In this document: positions 17,343 through 27,200 of the stretch, in pieces
Numbering within the stretch: position 1 is the first letter of the stretch
Layout of the letters: each line of letters opens with the position of its first letter
Assembly: GCF_021728395.1 (NCBI RefSeq)
Contig: NZ_JAKKCM010000003.1
Location: 186,001-250,000, forward strand
DNA length: 64,000 nucleotides
Source: Vibrio sp. J1-1
Lineage (GTDB): Bacteria > Pseudomonadota > Gammaproteobacteria > Enterobacterales > Vibrionaceae
Direction: 5' to 3'
Position numbers and translations under genes: made by a program
Notes under the pieces: generated by a model
What the model was told of the DNA's origin: nothing
Database searches by the model: none
Seen by the model: only the letters and a program-made list of their open reading frames with translations

Positions 17343-17771
17343 TTATTTAGCGGTTTGTTTAATCTGCTCAACAATCGCTTTCAGACCGTTACCACGAGAT
17401 GGACTTAAGTGTGCAATCAATCCGAGCTGCTCAAAATACGCATCGATGTCGAACGCTTGGATCTGCTCCGCTGTTTTTCCGTCAAACGCAGCCATCACCA
17501 AGGCTATCAAGCCGCGGACGATACGCGCATCAGAATCCGCACAGAAATGCCAAACGCCATCCTGCTCCAGACTAACCAGCCAAACTAAGCTTTCACAGCC
17601 TGATACCGTGACTTGTTCCGATTTCAGCTCGTCAGGCATTTGCGGCAGTTTCTTTCCCCATTGGATAACTTGGCGGTAGCGATCTTCCCAGCCTTTAAAC
17701 TGCTGCATTGTCGCGACAATATCGTCACTTGTTATCTCAGAACCAAATGGTGAAACTGGAAAATCAGTCAT
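17343..17771 (-). CDS. csdE: sulfur acceptor CsdE (SufE family)
   Basis: CsdE accepts persulfide sulfur from CsdA and passes it on, including to the TcdA-linked pathway in E. coli. The acceptor cysteine lies in VTVSGCESLVWLVSL (about residue 59); the family opening FKGWEDRYRQVIQWGKKLP and the closing HLSPSRGNGL are both present. The length of 142 residues is normal. It is 21 bp downstream of tcdA in the same direction, so the two form an operon, ended by the terminator at 17291-17325. Confidence 0.93.
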   Translation of the reverse strand: MTDFPVSPFGSEITSDDIVATMQQFKGWEDRYRQVIQWGKKLPQMPDELKSEQVTVSGCESLVWLVSLEQDGVWHFCADSDARIVRGLIALVMAAFDGKTAEQIQAFDIDAYFEQLGLIAHLSPSRGNGLKAIVEQIKQTAK

Positions 17772-17792
17772 GATGCCTACTTCTCTTTGCTA

Positions 17793-18602
17793 TTACTTCT
17801 TATACTTTTGAATCAGCTTTTCTACAATGCGTGAAACCGCAACAAAACCGAACGTTGCTGTCACCACGGTTGCCGCGCCAAATCCGCTAGCGCAGTCCAT
17901 TCGCTTAGGCCCTTCTGCAGTGGACTTAACGCCACATACCAAACCGTCCGCCTGAGGGTATTTTAGCTGCTCGGTAGAGAATACGCAGTCAATGCCAAAT
18001 TTACGTGCAGGATTCTTTGGAAAGTTGTGATGACGACGTAAGGTGTCTTTAATCTTTTTGGCCAGTGGATCCTGAATCGTTTTCGTCAGATCTGCGACCA
18101 TGATTTGCGTTGGGTCAACCTGACCACCCGCACCACCGGTCGTGATTACTTTGATCTTGTTACTACGGCAGTAAGCCAATAGAGAAGCTTTTGCTTTCAC
18201 ACTGTCGATCGCATCCAACACGTAATCATACTCTTTGCTCAAGTATTCATGTTGGTTGTCTGGCGTGATGAAATCATCAATCAGATTCACCTTACATTCT
18301 GGGTTGATCAGCTTAACGCGCTCAGCCATCACTTCAATTTTGCTTTGACCAACCGTGCCAGACATGGCATGGATTTGACGGTTAATATTCGTCACACACA
18401 CATCATCCATATCAATCAGCGTCAGCTCGCCAACCCCTGTGCGCGCCAGTGCTTCTACCGCCCAAGAGCCAACGCCACCTATACCAATCACGCACACATG
18501 CGCAGCACGAAGAATTTCGACTTCGCTGTTACCATAAAGACGACGAGTGCCGCCGAAGCGTTGATTGTAGTTGTCAGAGGCCGGAGTATCGAGTTCGCGC
18601 AT
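17793..18602 (-). CDS. tcdA: tRNA t6A37 cyclase TcdA (CsdL)
   Basis: TcdA is an E1-like ATP-dependent enzyme that dehydrates t6A at position 37 of tRNAs into cyclic t6A. The adenylation Rossmann motif GIGGVGSWAVEALARTG (about residues 37-53) and the downstream DMDDVCVTNINRQ are typical; a C-terminal hydrophobic stretch FGFVAVSRIVEKLI may associate with membrane. I set the start at ATG 18600-18602 (269 residues, as in E. coli). An upstream GTG at 18653 is in frame, but it lies inside the hairpin of the mltA terminator and adds sequence unlike the family. A promoter at 18643-18671 serves tcdA-csdE. Confidence 0.94.
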   Translation of the reverse strand: MRELDTPASDNYNQRFGGTRRLYGNSEVEILRAAHVCVIGIGGVGSWAVEALARTGVGELTLIDMDDVCVTNINRQIHAMSGTVGQSKIEVMAERVKLINPECKVNLIDDFITPDNQHEYLSKEYDYVLDAIDSVKAKASLLAYCRSNKIKVITTGGAGGQVDPTQIMVADLTKTIQDPLAKKIKDTLRRHHNFPKNPARKFGIDCVFSTEQLKYPQADGLVCGVKSTAEGPKRMDCASGFGAATVVTATFGFVAVSRIVEKLIQKYKK

Positions 18603-18625
18603 ATTGAAATCCAGATGATCGATAG

Positions 18626-18659
18626 AAAAACAAAGAGTGCGATTTATACGCACTCTTTG
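18626..18659 (-). terminator. terminator of mltA
   Basis: On the minus strand CAAAGAGTGCG/CGCACTCTTTG (arms 18649-18659 and 18631-18641), 7-base loop, then TTTTTC. It is an 11-bp perfect stem with a T-run, 46 bp beyond the mltA stop. Confidence 0.88.
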
Positions 18660-18671
18660 AGAAAATGTCTA
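18643..18671 (-). promoter_or_regulatory. tcdA-csdE promoter nested in the mltA terminator
   Basis: TAGACA (18666-18671), 17 bp, TATAAA (18643-18648): each hexamer matches the sigma-70 consensus at five of six positions with ideal spacing. The -10 occupies the loop of the mltA terminator. Predicted transcription would start within the terminator's second arm, so the tcdA message escapes the full hairpin. Confidence 0.6.
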
Positions 18672-18704
18672 GACAAGAGAACGCTCGCCTCTCTTATCAA
18701 TCGG

Positions 18705-19808
18705 CTATTGTATCTTTTCTGGTGATAAAGCCCAAGGCGCTTGCGTCGGCGTGTTTTCCAAACCTAGTTTCCAGACACGGCCAAAGTGTTTGTAATGTCC
18801 GGCTTCGATTCCCGCTCTTGCACCAATACCATGATAAAGATCCAGATGGTTACGTTTCACCGCACCACCAGTATCGAGGACAAGCAGAATGCGAAGTTGA
18901 TGTGCGCCGCTCCAGGTTCCGTCAGCATTAAGCAGTGGTACTTCTGCTAGAACGGGGGTTCCCATTGGAAGAATTGAACGGTCGCCAGCCACTGATGCCA
19001 TTGGCAGTAACGGAATGCCCGCCGCCCCTGTCACTGGCGCTTCAGCTTTAGGAGCAAAGAACACATAAGACAGGTTCTGCTCTAACAATTCACGCACAGT
19101 CGCTTCATCGTTGTTCATGACCCAATCTTTGATGGCTTTCATCGACATTTCTTCGCGTGGTACTTCACCACGCTCAATCAAAATTCGCCCGATACTCACA
19201 TAAGCTTTGTTGTTCTTCCCTGCATACGCAAAGTACTCCAACGTATCATCATCTTCGAAATGCACGTAACCACTGCCCTGCACTTCCATCATAAATGGAT
19301 CAATACGATTTGGGGCGTAGCCAAGTACCAGATTTTGACCGTCTAATGCACCATCGTAAATCTCGGCACGCGTCGGACAATCAGAAGAACAATTAGGCTT
19401 ACCATAGACTGGATATTTAAAGATGTTGTTTGGCTGATGACGCAACTCCATCACCGGAGAGAAATAACCCGTGAACAACACGTTGCCTTTTTTGTCACCG
19501 CCACCAAGTTGCGCCGCTTGAATACCATAAGCGCTAAGCACACTAGTGTCACCACTTTGCTGAGCCCACTCACTGAGTCTGTGATATAGAGGTTGGTACA
19601 TCTTCGCCATAGAGGGAGATTTAATCAAAACCTGCTCAACTTGCTTATTGAACTCGGTAAAATCGCGAGGTTTGTTCGACTCAACCACCTCTACTTTATT
19701 GAGGATTTGAGGAAACTCACCATCAATGTATTGCTGAGCAAGATCATTCTTTTGCGCACAACCAAACAGTAGGCTTAAAGTAACAATAGGAAGGAGTTGT
19801 TTTAGCAC
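18705..19808 (-). CDS. mltA: membrane-bound lytic murein transglycosylase A
   Basis: MltA cleaves glycan strands of peptidoglycan with formation of 1,6-anhydromuramic acid, supplying anhydromuropeptides that AmpG (7508-8860) imports. I use the GTG start at 19806-19808: it is preceded by CGGA and yields a proper lipoprotein signal LLPIVTLSLLFGCAQ, lipidated at Cys17. The frame extends 25 codons further upstream, but that would bury the lipobox. Family segments include VLFTGYFSPVMELR, the VQGSGYVHFEDD barrel motif and the C-terminal 3D domain (LRILLVLDTGGAVKRNHLDLYHG) with its aspartates. The length is 367 residues. Confidence 0.93.
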   Translation of the reverse strand: MLKQLLPIVTLSLLFGCAQKNDLAQQYIDGEFPQILNKVEVVESNKPRDFTEFNKQVEQVLIKSPSMAKMYQPLYHRLSEWAQQSGDTSVLSAYGIQAAQLGGGDKKGNVLFTGYFSPVMELRHQPNNIFKYPVYGKPNCSSDCPTRAEIYDGALDGQNLVLGYAPNRIDPFMMEVQGSGYVHFEDDDTLEYFAYAGKNNKAYVSIGRILIERGEVPREEMSMKAIKDWVMNNDEATVRELLEQNLSYVFFAPKAEAPVTGAAGIPLLPMASVAGDRSILPMGTPVLAEVPLLNADGTWSGAHQLRILLVLDTGGAVKRNHLDLYHGIGARAGIEAGHYKHFGRVWKLGLENTPTQAPWALSPEKIQ

Positions 19809-20046
19809 GTGATTATTCCGTAATAAAAGATAGCAAAAGGATGGCAAACAAAGACAGGCAACGCAATTGAAAAGCCGCGTCAAAGTGTTTCAAAACTAGG
19901 TCAATGATTCTACCTGCTGCCATTTCATCCAATTAGTTTCGAATTAACAATATGATAGCAGGGGAATGAATACACATTTGTCCAGAAAGTGTTTGAAAAT
20001 AAGTTATTTGAGCCGTACTAAAATTGAAATAGCGTGAATCTGGCAT

Positions 20047-20511
20047 TTAATGCAGGGTTCTGTTGGCGCTTCCTTCTAAACGAAAAGTTGGCAGATAATG
20101 CACGTTAGCGTCTAACTTCATTTCTGTGTGTTGCTGTCCAGTAAACCTAAATCGGCGAACACTCGAGCCAAGCTTATAAGACAAAGCATCACCATCGAAT
20201 TCAAAATCAGTCGCAACTGTAGAACCATTAACCGTAACGCCCCTTTCACTTAACTCAAAAACCTCACGAGCGTACGGTGCAACCTCCTGCTCTACCCATT
20301 TGCCATATATAATTGATTTTCCAACAGGCGGATTGATATAACGAGAAATCAAATCACTGTACAACATACCAGCGATGATTATACCAACCACTACGGTAAG
20401 CATCAGAAAGCGCTCTGCTCCTTTCCGAAGTTTGGATTTTTTTGATGAGTCTGATTGGGGCTGAGTAGTAATCGTAGCATTCCTATCTAGGGCTAAAGAA
20501 GTGATGACCAC
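20047..20511 (-). CDS. small single-pass membrane protein, DUF2850-like
   Basis: The product is up to 154 residues long, of unknown function, resembling the Vibrionales DUF2850 family (assignment from memory of the pattern IYGKWVEQEVAPYA). It has a basic N-terminus (SKKSKLRKGAERF), one membrane helix (about 36-52: LMLTVVVGIIIAGMLY), then a probably periplasmic domain made of beta strands. The annotated GTG start at 20511 has no good Shine-Dalgarno; a later start near the membrane segment is possible. It is divergent from argA and monocistronic, and nothing suggests a pathway. Confidence 0.7.
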   Translation of the reverse strand: MVITSLALDRNATITTQPQSDSSKKSKLRKGAERFLMLTVVVGIIIAGMLYSDLISRYINPPVGKSIIYGKWVEQEVAPYAREVFELSERGVTVNGSTVATDFEFDGDALSYKLGSSVRRFRFTGQQHTEMKLDANVHYLPTFRLEGSANRTLH

Positions 20512-20599
20512 TGTTAGCGGAAATATTGAAGCATTTTATCCCCCATCCTATTATTCCCCAAAGGAGCACTCTCCATATATTTGTCCTTTATTCCAAAAA

Positions 20600-20622
20600 A
20601 TTCACCTTGCCATAAGGTGAAT
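20600..20622. promoter_or_regulatory. dyad upstream of argA, possible ArgR half-sites
   Basis: ATTCACCTT-GCCAT-AAGGTGAAT is a perfect 9-bp inverted repeat 45 bp before the argA start. The arms contain ATTCA and TGAAT, the halves of an ARG box, but their order and 13-base spacing are not the standard pair of boxes. Read on the minus strand, the stem is followed by TTTTTT and could stop antisense transcription. Confidence 0.4.
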
Positions 20623-20667
20623 AAAAAGACATTATTTAAGCATAAATAAACACAAGGAATGGCTGTA

Positions 20668-22005
20668 GTGAAAATTCGTAGTACCGCACTCGTTAAAGGG
20701 TTCCGCCAATCAACCCCCTATGTTAATGCACACCGTGGTAAAACCATGGTGATCATGCTCGGTGGAGAAGCGGTCGCCCACAACAACTTTGGAAACATTA
20801 TCAATGATATTGCTTTAATGCATAGTCTTGGCATTAAAGTGGTGGTGGTTTATGGCGCACGTCCGCAAATTAACCAATTATTGGTAAAACAAAACCTTAC
20901 TACGCCATACCACAAAGACATCCGAATTACTGATGAAGAAGCCTTATCAGTAGTTATGCAAGCCGCAGGGCAACTGCAGCTGGCGATTACTGCACGCCTT
21001 TCCATGAGCCTGAACAATACACCTATGGCGGGTACAGAGCTAAGTGTTGTATCTGGTAACTATATTATCGCCCAACCTCTCGGCGTCGATGATGGTGTCG
21101 ACTACTGCCACAGTGGGCGTATTCGCCGCATTGACACCGACGCGATTAATCGCACTCTGGACCAAGGCTCAATTGTTCTGCTTGGCCCAATCGCTAGTTC
21201 CGTCACGGGTGAGTGTTTCAATTTGCTTTCTGAAGAAGTCGCCACGCAGCTTGCGATTAAATTAGGCGCGGACAAGTTGATAGGCTTCTGCTCTGAGCAA
21301 GGTGTTATTGATGACAATGGCAATGCGGTCGCTGAACTACTTCCTATCGAGGCCGAGCATGTCATCAAAACCTTAACGGAAAACAGCTCACCAGATTCAG
21401 ACTACAACACAGGTACTCTGCGTTTCTTGAAAGGCTCGATTGCAGCCTGTCGTGCTGGCGTGCCGCGTAGCCATTTGATCAGTTATAAAGTCGACGGCGC
21501 ATTAATTCAGGAACTCTTCTCTTTCGATGGTATTGGTACTCAAGTGGTCATGGCGAGCGCAGAGCAAGTGCGCCAAGCCAATATCGACGACATTGGCGGG
21601 ATTTTAGACTTAATCCGTCCACTGGAAGAACAAGGTGTATTAGTAAGACGTTCTCGTGAGCAACTGGAACAAGAGATTGGTAAATTCACCATCATCGAAA
21701 AAGATGGGCTGATCATTGGTTGCGCCGCCTTATATCCATACGTCGAAGAGCGCAAAGCGGAAATGGCCTGCGTCGCAATTCATCCTGATTACCGCGACGG
21801 CAACCGCGGGTTACTACTACTGAACTATATGAAGCACCGTTCAAAGTCAGAGAACATCAATCAGATCTTCGTGCTGACCACACACAGCCTGCATTGGTTC
21901 AGAGAACAGGGTTTCTACGAAGTGAGTGTCGATTACTTACCGGGGGCCAAGCAAGGCTTATACAACTTCCAGCGTAAATCAAAAATCTTAGCTTTGGATT
22001 TATAA
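20668..22005 (+). CDS. argA: amino-acid N-acetyltransferase (N-acetylglutamate synthase)
   Basis: ArgA makes N-acetylglutamate from glutamate and acetyl-CoA, the first step of arginine synthesis. The N-terminal amino-acid-kinase-like domain (about residues 25-290: [26 protein letters not shown]) senses arginine; the C-terminal GNAT domain (about 300-440) includes [23 protein letters not shown], the acetyl-CoA loop. I choose GTG at 20668, because AAGGA at 20654-20658 is 9 bases ahead of it; the in-frame ATG at 20659 abuts the AAGGA and is too close. This gives 445 residues beginning [13 protein letters not shown] dyad with ArgR-like halves lies upstream. Confidence 0.95.
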   Translation: MKIRSTALVKGFRQSTPYVNAHRGKTMVIMLGGEAVAHNNFGNIINDIALMHSLGIKVVVVYGARPQINQLLVKQNLTTPYHKDIRITDEEALSVVMQAAGQLQLAITARLSMSLNNTPMAGTELSVVSGNYIIAQPLGVDDGVDYCHSGRIRRIDTDAINRTLDQGSIVLLGPIASSVTGECFNLLSEEVATQLAIKLGADKLIGFCSEQGVIDDNGNAVAELLPIEAEHVIKTLTENSSPDSDYNTGTLRFLKGSIAACRAGVPRSHLISYKVDGALIQELFSFDGIGTQVVMASAEQVRQANIDDIGGILDLIRPLEEQGVLVRRSREQLEQEIGKFTIIEKDGLIIGCAALYPYVEERKAEMACVAIHPDYRDGNRGLLLLNYMKHRSKSENINQIFVLTTHSLHWFREQGFYEVSVDYLPGAKQGLYNFQRKSKILALDL

Positions 22006-22011
22006 ACATTA

Positions 22012-22039
22012 AAAAGACCGAGTGCATACTCGGTCTTTT
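22012..22039. terminator. bidirectional terminator between argA and recD
   Basis: AAAAGACCGAGT/ACTCGGTCTTTT, a 12-bp perfect stem with loop GCAT, with A/T runs on both sides. It serves convergent argA and recD. Confidence 0.92.
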
Positions 22040-22044
22040 AGTTT

Positions 22045-24204
22045 TTAGTTGGCTAGTCGCTGCACTAATCCACTGGCTCGAGTGGTTTTAACCTTTATTC
22101 CTCGTTTAAGCACGTTCAGCTCCGCGTACAGCGCTAACCGTTTCTTGGCACGGGTTATTCCTGTGTAAATCAATTCGCGGGTTAAAATTGGGCTAAAGTC
22201 TGGCGGCAAAATCATCAGGGTGTACTCGAATTCACTGCCTTGCGATTTATGTATCGTCATGGCGTAGGCAGTTTCGTGCTCAGGCACTCTGCTTGGCAAT
22301 ACCGATTTCACACTGCCATCTGGTAGCTCGAAAAACACTTTTAAGCGTGGTTCTTCTTCGCTGTCATCTCGCATGCAAATACCTATATCACCGTTATACA
22401 AGCCCAAACCGTGATCATTGCGCGTGACCATCACTGGCCTGCCGTGATACCAAATCTCATCCTGCACCTTAATTAACTTACGCGCTGCAAGTGCTTTCTC
22501 TATACGCTGGTTTAACCCTGCCACACCGAAGTCACCTTCGCGAATCGCACACAGAAGGCGGCATTGGTTAAACGTATCTAATACTGCTTTTGCTTTTCGG
22601 GTTAACGATTCAGACTCTCCGGTATTTAGATCGATCTCGGTTTGGCTGATGCGCTTCAGATAGCGACCGTATTCTTGTACTAACGTCTGCATCATCTGAT
22701 TGTAGTTTTCACTACTCAGAGGAAAGTGTTCAATATCTGAATAGTCACGGGCCCAGACATTGTCGACCTTTGCAGCAGATCCTAAATTAACCGCTTTGGC
22801 TAGCTGACCAATCCCCGAACGCGCATCAAATCGATAACTCTTTTGCAGCATACACAGACTATCAGCAATGCTGGGTGCACTATTGCTGCTGTGGGCCAAG
22901 GTGTCAAAACCGGTCAGCTTTGCGATGGCCGAAGCCTGCTCTTTGCCATAACCCAAAGCGTGGAACGAACAAATATCGCCTAACACAGCCCCTGCTTCTA
23001 CCGAGGCGAGCTGATCTTTATCCCCAAGCAGAATCAGCCGGGCATGTTTCGGTAATGCATCGACCACTTTGTACATCATGGGTAAATCGACCATCGACGC
23101 TTCATCTATGACTAAGATATCCAGATGCAGTGGATTCTGCTTGTTATGACGAAACTCCGCACTGTTTGGAATCGCGCCCAACAAGCGATGCAATGTGCTC
23201 GATTCAGTCGGGATTTTGGCTTTCAACTCAGGAGAAACCGGTAGTTCTTGCACCGCTTTACCAATCGACTCCGTTAACCGCGCTGCGGCTTTACCCGTTG
23301 GGGCCACCAGCTTTATGGTCAGGTTTTTCTCTTGCGCAGCCTGCTCAATCAAAGCGGCAAGCAATTTGGTTACCGTGGTCGTTTTACCAGTTCCCGGCCC
23401 GCCAGAAATCACTGCAAAGCGACGGGTTAACGCTACCGCCGCCGCAACTTTTTGCCAGTTTACACAAGCAGATAGAGGAACTAGGTCATCCAGAAATTGT
23501 AAGTCCTGAACTTTATTAGCTTGGTTTAAAATCGCATCAATCGCTGGCCAATCCAACGCATCGCTTGCGACAATATCAAGATGATCACACACCAATTGCT
23601 GGCGCAGAACTTGGTTGTTACTCCCCGCTTCATTGGCTTTCACTAACGCATTAAAAAGAAAATGATATTGCCGCGCAAACAAATGGTTAAGCAGCTCAGA
23701 TAATCGCGCAAACTCTTGGGGCAGTAAGCTAACCGCAGCACCCAACTGATTGAGTTTCTCCGCCAGTGTCACTTCATAGTGCCAATAACGGTGCAAATAC
23801 AGACGTTCACCATCGAACATTAGCGGCAAAGCTTCTCCCTGAGTTCCGACTAGCGCTGAGCTTTGCAATAATTGGATCCAGTCAATACCTTGCAATTGGG
23901 TGTTGAGCGTTAATGCTGCCTCACCGAACAACCCTAACTTACTAGCAAAATCAGTAGGCTGACCTTGCACATCAAACAGAGGCAAGCAGATATGACCTTT
24001 ACCGAGCTCACTACTGACGACACCTGCAATAAACGCCAATGCCTGACCATCGGTTGACTTCTCACCTTGCGCATCATCAGTCTGAGCATAAAGAAAACGT
24101 GCGAATTGGTAGTCGAGCTGACGAATAGCACCTTTGTGTGCCAAACGTTCAAGCGTTGTTATCAGGCTTTCATGGTCAGAGTGAAGATTGTGATTGATCG
24201 TCAT
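22045..24204 (-). CDS. recD: exonuclease V subunit RecD
   Basis: RecD is the fast 5'-3' helicase of the RecBCD complex that processes double-strand breaks. The 719-residue protein has the N-terminal RecC-contact domain (1-170), then superfamily 1B helicase motifs: Walker A SGGPGTGKTTT (about 267-277), Walker B LDILVIDEASMVD (about 365-377), LLGDKDQLASVEAGA, and motif VI AMTIHKSQGSEFEYTLM near the C-terminus. The length is somewhat above E. coli RecD (608), through extra sequence in the middle, a common trait in vibrios. The start shares one base with the recB stop (TAATG). Confidence 0.95.
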   Translation of the reverse strand: MTINHNLHSDHESLITTLERLAHKGAIRQLDYQFARFLYAQTDDAQGEKSTDGQALAFIAGVVSSELGKGHICLPLFDVQGQPTDFASKLGLFGEAALTLNTQLQGIDWIQLLQSSALVGTQGEALPLMFDGERLYLHRYWHYEVTLAEKLNQLGAAVSLLPQEFARLSELLNHLFARQYHFLFNALVKANEAGSNNQVLRQQLVCDHLDIVASDALDWPAIDAILNQANKVQDLQFLDDLVPLSACVNWQKVAAAVALTRRFAVISGGPGTGKTTTVTKLLAALIEQAAQEKNLTIKLVAPTGKAAARLTESIGKAVQELPVSPELKAKIPTESSTLHRLLGAIPNSAEFRHNKQNPLHLDILVIDEASMVDLPMMYKVVDALPKHARLILLGDKDQLASVEAGAVLGDICSFHALGYGKEQASAIAKLTGFDTLAHSSNSAPSIADSLCMLQKSYRFDARSGIGQLAKAVNLGSAAKVDNVWARDYSDIEHFPLSSENYNQMMQTLVQEYGRYLKRISQTEIDLNTGESESLTRKAKAVLDTFNQCRLLCAIREGDFGVAGLNQRIEKALAARKLIKVQDEIWYHGRPVMVTRNDHGLGLYNGDIGICMRDDSEEEPRLKVFFELPDGSVKSVLPSRVPEHETAYAMTIHKSQGSEFEYTLMILPPDFSPILTRELIYTGITRAKKRLALYAELNVLKRGIKVKTTRASGLVQRLAN

Positions 24205-27200
24205 TAAAGTAGCTCCATCTGCCCAGCTTGAGTGGATCGCGTTTCCAACGTTTGACCATCAATCAAACGATCCATCTCCTGTAAAAACTCTAGCGTTGGT
24301 TTGGCGGCAAAAATACCGTGATCGCTTTGCCCGTCCATACCACGTAAGAACAAGTAATACACCCCGCCAAAGTGTTGTTCATATTGGTAATTGGCCAGTC
24401 GGCTGCGTAAGAAACGATGCAGCGCTAAAGCGTAAATCTGATATTGTAAATCGTAGCGGTGATCCGCCATGGCAGATTTCAGTGCTTCACCGTGGTAATT
24501 AGTCACATCGTCGCCAAGATGATTCGATTTCCAGTCCAGTACGTAGTACTTGCCCTGATGTTCAAAGACCAAGTCGATAAAGCCTTTTAGCATGCCTTGC
24601 ACGGTTTGAAAGCCTAAATCCCCCGCTTTTGCAGATAATGGATCGTGGCGCTGAATCACGCGGTTCAGGGCTGGTGCTGACAAGACTTCAATCGGCAGCA
24701 AAAATTCCATCTCCACTAGGCGCTGTGATGGTGCTTTTTGATTAAGTAGCAAAGACTTACCATCTAGCGGTGTGGCAAGCACAGTATCAATCAATTGCTG
24801 CAGAATTGGCAGCCACTCTTCATCCAACTGTTCACTTTCCATCAACTCAAGGATGATGTGCGTATTCTCTTCGGTCGTTGCTGGCTGAGTAAACTCAATT
24901 TCCTCAAACAAGCTGTGCAGGAAGGTACCCGGACGAGCGCCACGCGGAAAAGTAAAAATAGAGCGATCTGGTTCAACCAAATCCGCGTCGTCATGCTCAT
25001 CAGAAGAGTCGATATCAAAACCAGTTATCTCAATCGTGGCGTCGTGCTGGGCATGATGAGAACCTTGCTTTACCAAGCCAGAATAACTGGTGATGCGCCA
25101 GTTTCTGTCGATTGGGTTTTGTAACTCTTTAGCCGTCAGGTCATGCACTTCTTCTTGTGGTGCCACGTACATGTCATCCAGCTGTTGCGGCGGTTCAGTC
25201 ACAACGACGTACTCGAGATTGTCTTGTTGCTTTGTTAAACCTTGGTGCAACTCGTTGATGCCACCCTCTTGACCGTTTTGTACCAAATAGCCGATCGCGC
25301 TGCGGTGAACGCCGGTTGGTTCTTTGGTTGAACGTCCGTTTCGCAAAGGTGAAGCACCGATAAAGCAGGCATACACGGCGCGCGTTAACGCAACGTAAAT
25401 CAAGCGTAAGTCTTCAGCGAGGCGCTCTTTGTCTGCTTGCTGCATTGATGCATCATTGTCAGTGATATCCAGTACGGTACGATCATTGGCCGCATCGTAA
25501 TACTTAGCTTCACTGGCTTCTCGGTAGCTGAATACAAATGGTAGGAAAACCAGGTCGTACTCCAGTCCTTTAGATTTGTGAATAGTCACGATCTGTACCA
25601 AGTTACGTTCAGATTCCAAACGTTGGATTTGATCATCACTGCCACCCAAACCATTTTCCGCATCACTGATAGACTGAGCCAGCCAGCGCAGCAGGCCATG
25701 GTCGCTGTCCAGTTCATTACTGGCTTGCTGAAGTAGCTCACCAATGTGCATTAAATCGGTAAGTACTCGCTCACCATTTTCTCCTTGTGCGCTTGCACCT
25801 TCTTCTAGCAATCGTTCGGCAATATGACGTTTGCTGATCACCGCACGCAGCATAGGTAGTACACCACGCTGAACCCAGAGTTTGCGATACTCTTTGAACT
25901 CATTAACCGCGTTTTCCCATACAATTTCATCGTTATTGAGTGCATCCAGACTGGCGGCATCCAGCGCAAACAGTTCTGATGCTAGGCTCGCACGCAACGC
26001 TCTGTCATTTTCTGGAGTCAGCACCGCTTGTAGAAGGCGCTGCAGATCTTGAGCTACCGAGCTAGTAAACACGCTGTCTCGGTTAGACAAATACACACTG
26101 GCAATACCTTGATCTGCCAACGCTTGTTTAATCATTCGACCTTCGTTACCAGTACGAACCAGTACCGCAATGTCACCGGCTTGAACGGCTTTGTGCTTTT
26201 CTCCATTCACCAGACACGCTTGCCCCTGCTGAGCCTGAGTCAAAATCGTTTGGATTTGGCTCGCTGTTGCCTCCGCCATTCGAGTCAAATATTCGCCTTT
26301 TGGTAACGGTTTATCGTCAGCGTTTTGCAGCCAGTAGGTCAGTGCTGGTTGCTTTTTACCACCCATGGTCCAAATGCGTTTTTCGGCATTTGGGCTGTAG
26401 TTTACTGGTAAGAACGGAATGTCCGAGTCATAGATAAACGGACTGTCTGGTAAGGTGAACACTTGATTCACCGCCTGAACCATATCGGCGCTAGAACGCC
26501 AGTTAGTCCCTAGCGTATAGTGGGCACTTACTTGGTTTCGCGCTTTGATATAAGTAAAAATGTCTGCGCCACGGAAACCATAGATCGCCTGTTTCGGGTC
26601 GCCGATCATAAACAGACCGCATTCTGGGTTATCCAAATAAATACGACTGAAAATACTGTACTGCAAAGGGTCAGTATCTTGGAATTCGTCAATCATCGCG
26701 ACGGGATACAAGGTACGAATTCGCTCGGCAAGAAGTTCACTTTCATCGGTATCGATAGAGGCGGAAAGCTGAGTCAGCAGGTCATCGAACGAAAGCCACT
26801 GCTTCTGATTTTTCGCGTTGGCTAGCATCACCCGGCAATGCTCTATCGCATGGGCAAGTAATGGAGCTTTTAAGCTGATTGGGTTCGCAAGAAAAGCTTC
26901 AATAGCTGCAAAAACAGCGTGCTGCGGTGCATTGCCTTTGGGTGTTTTTTCCAACAGAATATTTTGAGCAAACTTCTCCAGTTTATCTGGATAATCATAA
27001 CCTGTGGTTTCCGTTGCTGCCCAAGCGTTCACGACCTCTAGCCAGGTCGGCAGAGATTTTTTGGTGTAGCTGCGTTTGTTAATGTCGGAATCCGAAATAA
27101 GCGCTAAGAAATCATCCTGACTTTCTCGCCACAGCGTTTTCAGCTCATCGATTTTTTTCAGGTTCTCAGAATGCAAATCAGCCAGGTCACCTTGCATTGC

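Noticed and set aside
18603-18653. GTG start extending tcdA by 17 codons
   Set aside because: The codon lies in the mltA terminator hairpin and the added residues do not match the family.
20590-20640. Standard tandem ARG boxes before argA
   Set aside because: Half-sites are present but the spacing and partner halves do not fit two adjacent 18-bp boxes; recorded only as a dyad.
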